From the NCBI GenBank assembly GCA_019634365.1, contig JAHQVM010000007.1, positions 1 through 64,000 on the forward strand: 64,000 nt of DNA, given 5' to 3'. The DNA is from Flavobacteriaceae bacterium. Its GTDB lineage: Bacteria; Bacteroidota; Bacteroidia; Flavobacteriales; Flavobacteriaceae. Below are positions 17,187-26,300 of this stretch, one piece after another (position 1 is the first letter of the stretch; the number at the start of each line of letters is the position of its first letter). The notes beneath the pieces were generated by a model. The model had not been told where the DNA came from. It ran no database searches and saw nothing but the letters and a program-made list of their open reading frames with translations. The translations under genes were made by a program, and so were the position numbers.

Positions 17187-18185
17187 ATGAGTAAAATCAC
17201 AGCGGCGATCACAGCTGTAGGGGGCTATGTCCCAGAGTATGTTCTCACCAACCAGATTCTGGAGACGATGGTGGATACCAACGACGAATGGATCGTTACC
17301 CGAACAGGGATCAGAGAACGGCGCATTTTAAAAGAAGAAGGAAAAGGGACTTCGTACCTGGCTATCCAAGCGGCAAAAGACCTACTGGAAAAAAGCAATA
17401 CGGACCCCAAAGATATCGATATGGTGATTTTGGCAACAGCCACACCCGATATGCCCGTAGCAGTAACTGGCGTTTACGTTGCCTCAGAGATAGGAGCCGT
17501 AAACGCTTTTTCATATGACCTTATCGCAGCCTGTTCCAGCTTTTTGTTTGGAATGTCAACAGCTGCTAAGTACATCGAATCTGGCCGATACAAGAAAGTG
17601 CTTCTTATTGGTGCCGATAAGATGTCTTCCATTATCGACTATGAAGATAGGGCGACTTGTATCATCTTTGGAGATGGTGCAGGAGCAGTACTCTTCGAAC
17701 CCAACGAAGAAGGTTTTGGAGTTCAGGATGAATTCCTTAGAACCGATGGGGTGGGAAGACCCCACCTAAAGATTGATGCTGGAGGGTCTATCCTCCCGGC
17801 TTCTGCAGAAACGGTAGCCAATAAACAACACTATGTTTTTCAGGACGGAAGGACCGTATTCAAATTCGCCGTTTCCAATATGGCCGAAGTAAGTGAAAAG
17901 ATCATGGAACGAAATGGTCTTTCTGGCGATGATGTGCACTGGCTTGTGCCACATCAAGCCAATAAGCGAATCATCGATGCCACGGCAAACCGAATGAATC
18001 TTCCTGAAGAAAAAGTGATGATTAATATTGACAAGTACGGAAATACCACTTCGGCAACATTGCCGTTGTGCTTGAACGATTACGAAAAACAGCTCAAAAA
18101 AGGAGACAATATTGTATTTGCTGCCTTTGGAGGAGGATTTACCTGGGGTTCACTTTATCTAAAATGGGCCTATAATTCTAATTAA
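17187..18185 (+). CDS. fabH: Beta-ketoacyl-ACP synthase III (FabH)
   Basis: A 332-residue condensing enzyme that starts fatty acid synthesis from acetyl-CoA (or branched acyl-CoA) and malonyl-ACP. The catalytic triad is visible: Cys in LIAACSSFLFG (about residue 113), His in VPHQANKRIIDA, and Asn in YGNTTSATLPL. The opening ITAVGGYVPEYVLTN and TRTGIRERR are typical. In Bacteroidota this enzyme often accepts branched primers for iso-fatty acids. It is 26 bp upstream of accB. Confidence 0.96.
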   Translation: MSKITAAITAVGGYVPEYVLTNQILETMVDTNDEWIVTRTGIRERRILKEEGKGTSYLAIQAAKDLLEKSNTDPKDIDMVILATATPDMPVAVTGVYVASEIGAVNAFSYDLIAACSSFLFGMSTAAKYIESGRYKKVLLIGADKMSSIIDYEDRATCIIFGDGAGAVLFEPNEEGFGVQDEFLRTDGVGRPHLKIDAGGSILPASAETVANKQHYVFQDGRTVFKFAVSNMAEVSEKIMERNGLSGDDVHWLVPHQANKRIIDATANRMNLPEEKVMINIDKYGNTTSATLPLCLNDYEKQLKKGDNIVFAAFGGGFTWGSLYLKWAYNSN

Positions 18186-18211
18186 ACTAGACCAATCAAC
18201 AAGAACATATT

Positions 18212-18709
18212 ATGGAATTAAAAGACATTCAAAACCTTATCAAGTTTGTAGCCAAGTCTGGCGCCAGCGAAGTAAAACTTGAAATGGAAGATGTAAAAAT
18301 CACCATTAGAACGGGAGAAGGCGGAAAAGCCGAAACCACATATATCCAACAAATTCCCGCCATGCCAACACCAGCGCAACCAGCGGCGGCTGCAGCACCG
18401 GCACCGGTTGAAGCGGCACCTGCAGCAACACCTGCGGCAGAAGCAGCCCCAGCAGAGGATGACTCGAAATATGTGACCATTAAATCCCCAATGATTGGAA
18501 CCTTTTACAGAAAACCTTCCCCAGATAAACCTGTTTTCTGCGAGGTTGGAGATACTGTTGCCGTAGGAGATACCCTATGTATTATCGAAGCGATGAAACT
18601 TTTCAACGAAATTGAAAGTGAGGTTTCCGGTAAAATCGTTAAAGTGTTATTAGACGATTCTTCTCCAGTAGAATACGACCAACCATTATATTTAATAGAC
18701 CCTTCATAA
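18212..18709 (+). CDS. accB: Acetyl-CoA carboxylase biotin carboxyl carrier protein
   Basis: A 165-residue carrier subunit. Residues 1-50 form the N-terminal domain, followed by an Ala/Pro-rich flexible linker (about 50-85), then the biotinyl domain with the biotin-attachment motif EAMKLFNEIE (Lys carries biotin). It shuttles CO2 between biotin carboxylase (AccC, next gene) and the carboxyltransferase. It lies 26 bp downstream of fabH and 74 bp upstream of accC. Confidence 0.97.
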   Translation: MELKDIQNLIKFVAKSGASEVKLEMEDVKITIRTGEGGKAETTYIQQIPAMPTPAQPAAAAAPAPVEAAPAATPAAEAAPAEDDSKYVTIKSPMIGTFYRKPSPDKPVFCEVGDTVAVGDTLCIIEAMKLFNEIESEVSGKIVKVLLDDSSPVEYDQPLYLIDPS

Positions 18710-18783
18710 GTTCTAATTCCTAATTCTCAAGCTCTTCCATTCATTAGAATAGGTGGAGTGCGGAGTTTTAAATTACCAACATT

Positions 18784-20136
18784 ATGTTTAAGAAGATACT
18801 TATTGCCAATAGGGGGGAGATAGCGCTGCGCGTGATCCGTACCTGCAAGGAAATGGGAATTAAAACGGTGGCCGTTTATTCTAAGGCCGATGAAGAAAGT
18901 CTTCACGTGCGATTTGCCGATGAAGCCGTTTGTATTGGACCCGCTCCCAGTAGTGAAAGCTATTTGAAAATTTCCAATATAATTGCTGCTGCAGAAATCA
19001 CCAATGCAGATGCCATCCACCCAGGATATGGATTCCTTTCCGAAAATGCCAAGTTCTCCAAGATTTGTGATGAGCACAATATTAAGTTCATTGGGGCGAG
19101 TGCAAAAATGATCGACCAAATGGGAGATAAGGCCTCGGCCAAAGCCACCATGAAAGCTGCAGGCGTACCCTGCGTGCCCGGTAGCGATGGTGTCATTGAG
19201 GATTTTGAGACCTGTAAAAAGATTGCCATTGAAACTGGATATCCCGTGATGCTTAAAGCAAGTGCCGGTGGAGGAGGAAAAGGGATGCGAGCCGTTTGGA
19301 AAGAAGAAGACCTTCAAGAAGCTTGGGAAAGTGCCAGAATGGAGAGTAAAGCTGCCTTTGGAAATGATGATATGTACATGGAAAAACTCATCGAAGAGCC
19401 AAGGCACATCGAAATCCAGATCGTTGGGGATAGCAACGGAAAAGCATGCCATTTAAGTGAGCGTGATTGTTCGGTACAACGCCGACATCAAAAATTAACA
19501 GAAGAAACCCCTAGCCCTTTCATGACCGACGAATTGAGAGAGGCCATGGGAAATGCCGCTATTAAAGCGGCCGAATATATCAAGTACGAAGGTGCAGGAA
19601 CAGTAGAATTTTTGGTAGACAAACACCGGAACTTCTACTTTATGGAGATGAATACACGTATCCAGGTAGAGCACCCCATTACCGAACAGGTAGTGGATCA
19701 CGACTTGATCCGTGAGCAAATCCTTGTGGCAGCAGGCGTGCCTATTTCTGGTAAAAATTACTATCCTTCTCTGCACTCTATAGAATGCCGAATCAATGCT
19801 GAGGACCCGTATAACAATTTCCGCCCATCACCGGGCCGAATCACAACCCTACATGCTCCAGGTGGGCACGGGGTTCGATTGGACACCCATGTATATGCAG
19901 GGTATATCATTCCGCCAAATTACGATTCCATGATTGCCAAGCTTATCACCACGGCTCAAACCCGTGAAGAAGCAATCAACAAGATGAAAAGGGCACTGGA
20001 TGAATTTGTGATCGAAGGAATAAAGACCACGATTCCGTTCCATAGACAATTGATGGATCATCCCGACTATGTAGCTGGGGAATACACCACTGCGTTTATG
20101 AACGATTTCGAAATGGAAGAACCCGAAGAAGAATAG
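18784..20136 (+). CDS. accC: Acetyl-CoA carboxylase, biotin carboxylase subunit
   Basis: A 450-residue ATP-grasp enzyme that carboxylates biotin on AccB. Motifs seen are [17 protein letters not shown] (N-terminal domain), the Gly-rich ATP-binding loop [37 protein letters not shown], and [15 protein letters not shown] (catalytic Glu and Arg). The length equals the family norm. It is the last gene of the fab/acc operon; a strong terminator follows 24 bp after the stop. Confidence 0.98.
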   Translation: MFKKILIANRGEIALRVIRTCKEMGIKTVAVYSKADEESLHVRFADEAVCIGPAPSSESYLKISNIIAAAEITNADAIHPGYGFLSENAKFSKICDEHNIKFIGASAKMIDQMGDKASAKATMKAAGVPCVPGSDGVIEDFETCKKIAIETGYPVMLKASAGGGGKGMRAVWKEEDLQEAWESARMESKAAFGNDDMYMEKLIEEPRHIEIQIVGDSNGKACHLSERDCSVQRRHQKLTEETPSPFMTDELREAMGNAAIKAAEYIKYEGAGTVEFLVDKHRNFYFMEMNTRIQVEHPITEQVVDHDLIREQILVAAGVPISGKNYYPSLHSIECRINAEDPYNNFRPSPGRITTLHAPGGHGVRLDTHVYAGYIIPPNYDSMIAKLITTAQTREEAINKMKRALDEFVIEGIKTTIPFHRQLMDHPDYVAGEYTTAFMNDFEMEEPEEE

Positions 20137-20160
20137 ATACTATATTCAAAACGCTATACG

Positions 20161-20201
20161 AAGCACCGCATTCTTGATTGGATAGAATGCGGTGCTTTTT
20201 T
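20161..20201 (+). terminator. Rho-independent terminator after accC
   Basis: A perfect 14-bp stem (aagcaccgcattct with agaatgcggtgctt) and 9-base loop are followed by a T tract. It closes the yceD-to-accC operon. Confidence 0.95.
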
Positions 20202-20230
20202 CTTTTGTGGGATTGCACTATCTTTTCCAT

Positions 20231-20467
20231 ATGCTAAACTACCTTGATCTTTTAATAAAACTCTCCGCAATACCGGCTTTTATGATGATCATAGATGGGT
20301 ATCGTTCTGGGAGCATCAAAAAAGGGATATATCGATTTTTTGTATTTGCGTTTTTCTGCGGAATAATGATTCTTCTATTAAAATGGGCCAAGCTGGAATT
20401 TGTAATCGCCATCCCAGTCATTCTGGGGGTGCTGTTGTTACTATTCCGAAAAAAATTGAGAACATGA
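20231..20467 (+). CDS. Small two- or three-helix membrane protein
   Basis: A 78-residue hydrophobic protein, MLNYLDLLIKLSAIPAFMMI..., with about three membrane segments and a basic C-terminus (LLFRKKLRT). I do not recognise a family. The ATG at 20231 is preferred over an upstream GTG at 20192 that lies inside the accC terminator. Its stop overlaps the start of the FAD oxidoreductase gene (ATGA), so the two are translationally coupled. Confidence 0.65.
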   Translation: MLNYLDLLIKLSAIPAFMMIIDGYRSGSIKKGIYRFFVFAFFCGIMILLLKWAKLEFVIAIPVILGVLLLLFRKKLRT

Positions 20468-21588
20468 ACCTATCTTTTTGGGAATATGAAACCTGGCTCC
20501 GCAATATCGACTTTGCTATTGTTGGCAGTGGGATTGTGGGATTGAGCTGTGCGTTGTCTCTCCAGAAAAAACATCCTAAGAGCAAGATAGTCGTGTTTGA
20601 AAGAGGCGTCCTGCCCTCTGGTGCCAGCACCAAAAATGCAGGATTTGCCTGCTTTGGAAGTGTTTCCGAGCTATTGGATGATTTGAAGACACATACAGAA
20701 AATGAGGTTATTTCCTTGGTAAAAAACCGCCTTGAAGGATTGCAGTTGCTGAGACGCAATTTAGGGGATGAAGCCTTGGATTATAAAGAGTATGGTGGCT
20801 ACGAGGTTTTTCGGAGTGTAGACCAATCACTATTTGAGGAATGTTTGTCTAAAATACCATACATTAACAATTTACTGAAAGCGTTGAATTTGGGCGAAAA
20901 AGAGGTGTTTTCTGTAAAAAAGGACCCATTTTTGTTCAAAAACGTACAAAAAAAGCTCATTTTCAATCAATTTGAAGGTCAATTGAACACCGGAAAAATG
21001 ATGCAATCTCTTGTCAAAAAATGTGTGGAAGAAGGCATTATTATTCTCAATTCTGTTTCTGTTTCCAGCTTTACTTCCACCCATCAAGGAGTTTCCATTT
21101 TATTGAATGATACCATCGAAACTGCTGCGCGAAAAATCTTCATTGCTACCAATGGTTTCGCATCTCAACTTTTGGATCAACCTGTTGCTCCAGCCCGGGC
21201 TCAAGTATTAATTACAGAACCTATTCCCAATCTGAAGATCAAGGGTACCTTTCACATTGAGAAAGGATACTATTATTTCAGGAATATAAATGGGAGAATT
21301 CTATTGGGTGGAGGCCGCAATTTGGATTTCGATGGTGAGACCACTACCCAGCTCAATACCACCCAACGTATTCAAGATGAACTAGAAAGGTTACTTCGCA
21401 CAACAATTCTACCGGAAACTACGTTTAAGATAAGCAGCCGATGGAGTGGCATCATGGGAGTTGGGACCCAGAAGAAGCCCATTGTTAAGGAATTGGAACC
21501 CAATGTTTACTGCGGGGTCCGATTAGGCGGAATGGGAGTCGCTTTGGGAAGTTCTATCGGTGAGCAACTTTCATCATTCACCAATTAA
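20464..21588 (+). CDS. NAD(P)/FAD-dependent oxidoreductase, DAO (glycine-oxidase-like) family
   Basis: A 374-residue flavoprotein of the D-amino-acid-oxidase superfamily. The dinucleotide-binding motif is at residues 17-30 (FAIVGSGIVGLSCALSL), followed by the acidic ribose-binding end VVFERG, the conserved PSGASTKNAGFACFGS loop, and a C-terminal FAD contact SSRWSGIMGVGTQKKPI. It oxidises an amine or amino acid, but the substrate is not predictable. The ATG at 20464 overlaps the small membrane protein gene; in-frame sequence upstream of it is not conserved-looking. Confidence 0.85.
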   Translation: MNLSFWEYETWLRNIDFAIVGSGIVGLSCALSLQKKHPKSKIVVFERGVLPSGASTKNAGFACFGSVSELLDDLKTHTENEVISLVKNRLEGLQLLRRNLGDEALDYKEYGGYEVFRSVDQSLFEECLSKIPYINNLLKALNLGEKEVFSVKKDPFLFKNVQKKLIFNQFEGQLNTGKMMQSLVKKCVEEGIIILNSVSVSSFTSTHQGVSILLNDTIETAARKIFIATNGFASQLLDQPVAPARAQVLITEPIPNLKIKGTFHIEKGYYYFRNINGRILLGGGRNLDFDGETTTQLNTTQRIQDELERLLRTTILPETTFKISSRWSGIMGVGTQKKPIVKELEPNVYCGVRLGGMGVALGSSIGEQLSSFTN

Positions 21589-21637
21589 AAAACACACTTG
21601 CATTACCGCCAAATGCGGTACGCGGTAGAATCTAAAG

Positions 21638-22327
21638 ATGCTTAAAAGACTAGCTAGGATGGTACTTAGATGCCTGCTATGGTTTCTGGTATTGAGCGTG
21701 GCTTGGGTACTGCTCTACAAATTTGTTCCCGTGCCTTACACTTCACTTATGGCCATTCGCACCGCTCAAGGTGGCCCCGATACACAGCATGATTGGGTTT
21801 CGATAGAAAACATATCGGCCAGTATGCAATTGGCTGTTATTTGTGCCGAAGATCAACGTTTTCTGGATCACAACGGTTTCGATTACAATGCGATTAAGGC
21901 GGCATATGAAAGAAACCGCAAAGGGAATACCCTTCGAGGAGGCAGTACGATTTCTCAACAAACCGCCAAAAATGTTTTCCTTTGGCCTGGCAGGAGTTAT
22001 GTGCGCAAGGGTTTTGAAGCCTACTTCACTTTTTTAATTGAATTATTCTGGAGCAAGGAGCGAATTTTGGAAGTATACCTCAATAGTGTCGAAATGGGCG
22101 AAGGGATTTATGGTGTTGAGGCTGCCGCACAGCATTGGTTCAGAAAATCGGCCGAGGATCTCACTCGGCATGAGGCTGCCGCAATTGCTGCTATCTTACC
22201 GAATCCAAGAAAATACAAGGCAAATCCTAGGACGCCTTATCTCGAGACACGAAAACAATGGGTATTGCGCCAAATGTATAACTTTGGTTCCTTAGATTTT
22301 GAGATTCGTGAAACCGCAAGAAATTAA
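21638..22327 (+). CDS. mtgA: Monofunctional biosynthetic peptidoglycan transglycosylase
   Basis: A 229-residue GT51 enzyme that polymerises lipid II into glycan strands. It has one N-terminal membrane anchor (residues 8-28) and the GT51 motifs: catalytic Glu in AVICAEDQRFLDHNGFD, GGSTISQQTAKNVFLW, the second Glu in EVYLNSVEMGEGIYG, and RHEAAAIAAILPNPRKY. The transpeptidase domain of bifunctional PBPs is absent, as expected. It overlaps the start of the next gene. Confidence 0.95.
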   Translation: MLKRLARMVLRCLLWFLVLSVAWVLLYKFVPVPYTSLMAIRTAQGGPDTQHDWVSIENISASMQLAVICAEDQRFLDHNGFDYNAIKAAYERNRKGNTLRGGSTISQQTAKNVFLWPGRSYVRKGFEAYFTFLIELFWSKERILEVYLNSVEMGEGIYGVEAAAQHWFRKSAEDLTRHEAAAIAAILPNPRKYKANPRTPYLETRKQWVLRQMYNFGSLDFEIRETARN

Positions 22328-22766
22328 AAAAGAACTTCAGAAATTCTGCGAGGCTTTTGTCAATGAAAGAAGAAAAAAGATTGAGGACGATATAGCCCGT
22401 ATCGAAGAGTCCCTTTTCAGTGAAGGAAAAAGCACCGCAGGTGACAAGCACCATACGGCCAGAGCCATGCTTCAGTTGGAACGGGAAAATGCGGGGAATC
22501 AACTTTTGGAGGTTGAAAAACTGGAAACAGTTTTAGGAAAAATCAATATCGAACGCAAACCTTACCCCATAGCACTAGGGAGTTGGGTTACCACTTCATC
22601 GGGGAATTATTTTCTGAGCATTTCGGCTGGGAGGTTCACTACCCAGGAGAGGGAGATTTATTGTATCTCACCAGGGACACCCATTGGCAGGTTACTATTG
22701 GGAAAAAACCCCGGGGACACGTTCCCATTTCAGGGCCATGAAATTAGGATACAGGACGTAAAGTGA
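22308..22766 (+). CDS. Conserved flavobacterial protein, GreA/GreB-like C-terminal part
   Basis: A roughly 152-residue protein with an N-terminal helical hairpin (KKELQKFCEAFVNERRKKI...) carrying the strongly conserved STAGDKHHTARAMLQLE, then a small beta domain (LGSWVTTSSGNYFLSISAG... PFQGHEIRIQDV). The layout recalls the coiled coil plus FKBP-like domain of GreA/GreB. Homologues in flavobacteria are often called 3-oxoacyl-ACP synthase in databases, but there is no thiolase fold or active-site Cys here, so that name is wrong. GTG at 22308 or TTG at 22299 may start it; both overlap the end of mtgA by about 20-30 bp. Confidence 0.75.
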   Translation: MKPQEIKKELQKFCEAFVNERRKKIEDDIARIEESLFSEGKSTAGDKHHTARAMLQLERENAGNQLLEVEKLETVLGKINIERKPYPIALGSWVTTSSGNYFLSISAGRFTTQEREIYCISPGTPIGRLLLGKNPGDTFPFQGHEIRIQDVK

Positions 22767-22769
22767 ACA

Positions 22770-23234
22770 TCAGGTGGCATCGTGAATTTCGCATCCCAGA
22801 GCTTCCTGCAGTTGTTTGGCAAGGGTAAATGCTTCTTCTTTCTCCTCGGCCTCGTATACTTCAATATGTTTATTGGTGTTATGGAATAAATTTACCTTGT
22901 ACACAATCGAATCTAGCGTTACCTCTGCCGTAACGCCACGGCTCCTAGTTTTCTTTTTGGTCTTAAAAACCGAGATGTATTCGATTTCTGGAAGTGCTTT
23001 CCATGTACCAATGGTCCAACCGAAAAGCGAATAGGTATTTCGATATTTCACGAGTCCTTCCAACCGCACTTCAACACCATGCCTTAGGGCAAAACGAACC
23101 CCCAAACCAAGAATAATAAGGCCGTAAAGAAAGCCATTGTCGAATGCCAAATAGAGTGATAACAGGATAAGAACCGTGGCAAAAAACGCCTTAAACTTAT
23201 TAAGGGGCTGGGTGTATTTTATGGTTTTTTTCAT
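22770..23234 (-). CDS. Membrane protein of unknown function (PH-like domain)
   Basis: A 154-residue protein with two adjacent hydrophobic helices (residues 15-45), followed by a small beta-rich domain (VEVRLEGLVKYRNTYSLFGWTIGTW...) that resembles bacterial PH-like domains. No specific family was recognised. It converges with the GreA-like gene (3 bp apart) and starts with ATG. Codon use and composition match its neighbours. Confidence 0.65.
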   Translation of the reverse strand: MKKTIKYTQPLNKFKAFFATVLILLSLYLAFDNGFLYGLIILGLGVRFALRHGVEVRLEGLVKYRNTYSLFGWTIGTWKALPEIEYISVFKTKKKTRSRGVTAEVTLDSIVYKVNLFHNTNKHIEVYEAEEKEEAFTLAKQLQEALGCEIHDAT

Positions 23235-23364
23235 AGCGCTTTCAAAACTAAGCTAAAAAATTAGGGTAACAAATTCATGGGCTAGTCTCTTGTTTATGAA
23301 TCGATTCGCATGGGCTTCATTCGTTGGCCCGTAATTAAGTATAACCTAATTTAAATTGAACATT

Positions 23365-26300
23365 ATGCAAAGAACCAAACGATTTCTAATGTTCTTGCTC
23401 TGTTTTGGCACCTTCTTTTATGGAGATGCCCAAAACTCAAGAATTCAGAAAAAGACGGTTTCCAAAGATGGAAACGCGAGCATTGTGGTTTTTCAGAAAA
23501 GTGATTCCTACACCGTGGGTGAGGTACAAAATTTCTTTGCTGAAGAGCTACAATTGGGAAATAATATGGAATTAAGGCAGGTAGATCTTACCACCGACCA
23601 ACTTTCCTTCGACCATTATACGTATCAGCAGTACTACAATGGAATTAAGGTAGAGCACGGAATCTATAAGATCCATGCGAGAGACAACCAATTGCAGGTA
23701 GCTAATGGAGAACACTTTAAAGTAGAATTAGCTTCAACAAGTACTTCGTTATCGGCTGAAGCTGCTTTGAGAACACTTTTAAGCAGAATAGGTGCTAAAT
23801 CCTATGTTTGGGAACATCCCGAAGCTGCTGCAGAGATGGATTATGAAAGACCAGAGGGTGAATTGGTTGTCCTTCCTGTAAAACAATCAGGTTCTGACAA
23901 CTATGAGTACTTTTTAACGTACAAGTTCGATATCTTTTCCAATGACCCCTTAGACAGGGCCCATTATTTTGTGAATGCCCGAACAGGTGTAGTAGTAGCC
24001 AAAGAACAGATCATGTGTACCGCGCCCGCAGAGACCATGTACAGCGGAGATCGCAATATTGAAACCCAAGCGGTTATTGGAAGTGGATTTACCCTCGTAG
24101 ACGTAACACGCGGAAGTGGAATTAGAACCCGCAATAATCAAGGAGCTGAGTTTTTCGATTTAAGTGGCGCGGTCATGTTTATTGACAATGACGATAACTG
24201 GACCGCAGCAGAATGGAATAATGCCAATCAGGATCAGGCGGCGTTGGATGCTCATTGGGGATTGGAGATGACCTATGATTACTTCAGCAATGTACATGGT
24301 AGAGATAGTTATGATGGCAATGGCGCATTAATTGATGCGTATGCCCATGTCAGTTTTTTCGGAAGCCCAAACAATGCAGCTTGGACAGGAAACAACATTG
24401 TATTTGGTGATGGCGATGGCTTCAATTTTAGCCCATTAACTTCCCTTGATGTTTGTGCACATGAAATGGCCCATGCAGTGGATCAATTTTCTTCGAATCT
24501 TACCTATCAAGATGAATCTGGTGCTTTAGACGAAGGACTAGCCGATATCTGGGGAGCTTGTGCCGAAAGCCTTTACGCACCAGAAAAAAGCCGTTGGCTC
24601 ATTGGTGAGGAAATTACATTATTTCAGTACGCGTTGCGGGATATGTCGAATCCAAATGCCCTTAATCTGCCAGACACTTATCATGGCAACTTCTGGTTTT
24701 TCGGATCGGGAGATAATGGGGGTGTTCATACGAACAGCAGTGTATTAAATCACTGGTTTTATTTACTTACTGAAGGTTCAGGAGCTACCGATGGGGTAAA
24801 TGACAATGGAGATGTGTTTAACGTGGTTGGAATCGGAATTCAAGATGCAGAGCAAATCACATACCGCATGGAAACGGTATATCTTACTGCCAGTTCCAAT
24901 TATGCAGATGCGCGGGAATATGGAATTCAATCTGCTATAGATCTCTTTGGGGAATGCTCTCAGCAGCACATATCAACTCAGAATGCATTTTACGCTGTGG
25001 GGATTGGTGAAGAATTTACCGACTGCTGCCCGTTTATCGACATGGTACGCCTTTGGGATGATTCCTATCAAAACCCATCGGGAGAAAGTGCAGATAACTA
25101 TACAGATTACACACAAGAAGCCTGTATCCCAATTTTTGAGACAGATGCGCCACAAATTAATATTGAGCCCTCTAGCGATGGTGTTTTCATAGCCATGTTC
25201 ATTGACCTAAATGGTGATGGAGATTTCTGTGATACCGATGAAGAGATGTTCAATGATTTTGTTGCTAGCGGGTCTGTGGGTGTAAGCTTTACCGATCTCA
25301 TCAATAATAACGACATTGTAGGAGATGAGATTGTGAGGGCTGTAGTGAGCGATAGCCCAATTACATGCAATGAAATACCAGTATGCGGTGAAGCAGAAGA
25401 TTATAGGCTATGCCCTCCTTGTGATGGTGGTACAGATGGATGTATGGACTTCAATTGTGAAGACTATACAGGTCTAATGGGCACTTCATGTGATGCCCAA
25501 TGCTATCACAATTTGCTCGATGGTTGGGGAGGATCGAATATTGATGGAGTTGCTTACAGAAACGACGACAGTATCGATGGTCCAGACGATTATTACTTGT
25601 TTATTGATGATGGAGGGTGTAGCAGTGCTGGTTCGTTTGTGTTTAATCACGACGACTTTGCCGGTGACTGGACAGAACGGGGAAAATGTATTTGTTTCGA
25701 TTTAAATGCGTTTCATGTGGGAAGCACCATTTCAGGATCAAGTAGTTTGCGCATTGGAAACGGTATAGATAATTGTACTTCCAATATAACAGCAACATTC
25801 GTATTGGATGATCCGATAAACGTAGCAGATGGTTGGGTAAATATATGTGCCCCTATTGGACTATCGGATGCCGGTGAGCTACCCAGTAACGATGTAGGCC
25901 ACTGGGTAATCAATACAGGCTCTACCACAGATTGGGACGCCCTCATTCAGAACGTACAGTCCCTGCTCTTTTACGTAGATGTAGATAGTGGAAACGAACA
26001 ATGGGGATTGGATAATATCTGTTTCGATCCTTGTATTGATTGTGAGGATGTAAACAGTGCCGACTTTACCGTAGTGCAGGAGTGCAGCAGTGAGGGTGTG
26101 ACCATTTCTGTTCAGGATTTCGAATTGTATACGGATTTCGGTGCAACGCACGAATGGTATATCCTATCCAGTCCTAACCAAGGAGCGGGGCCATACACCC
26201 CTGTGACCAGTACGACGACCACAGGACCAGGACCACATGTGTTGGCAACGGGATTGCCAGACACGTTGTATTATACGGTGTTCCATAAAGTGGTAACCGA

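Noticed and set aside
21605-21621. TACCGC/GCGGTA hairpin between the FAD oxidoreductase gene and mtgA
   Set aside because: The stem is only six pairs and no T tract follows, so I do not call a terminator.
22308-22766. 3-oxoacyl-ACP synthase as a name for this gene
   Set aside because: It is far too short and lacks the Cys-His-Asn/His triad; the name appears to be an error spread among databases.
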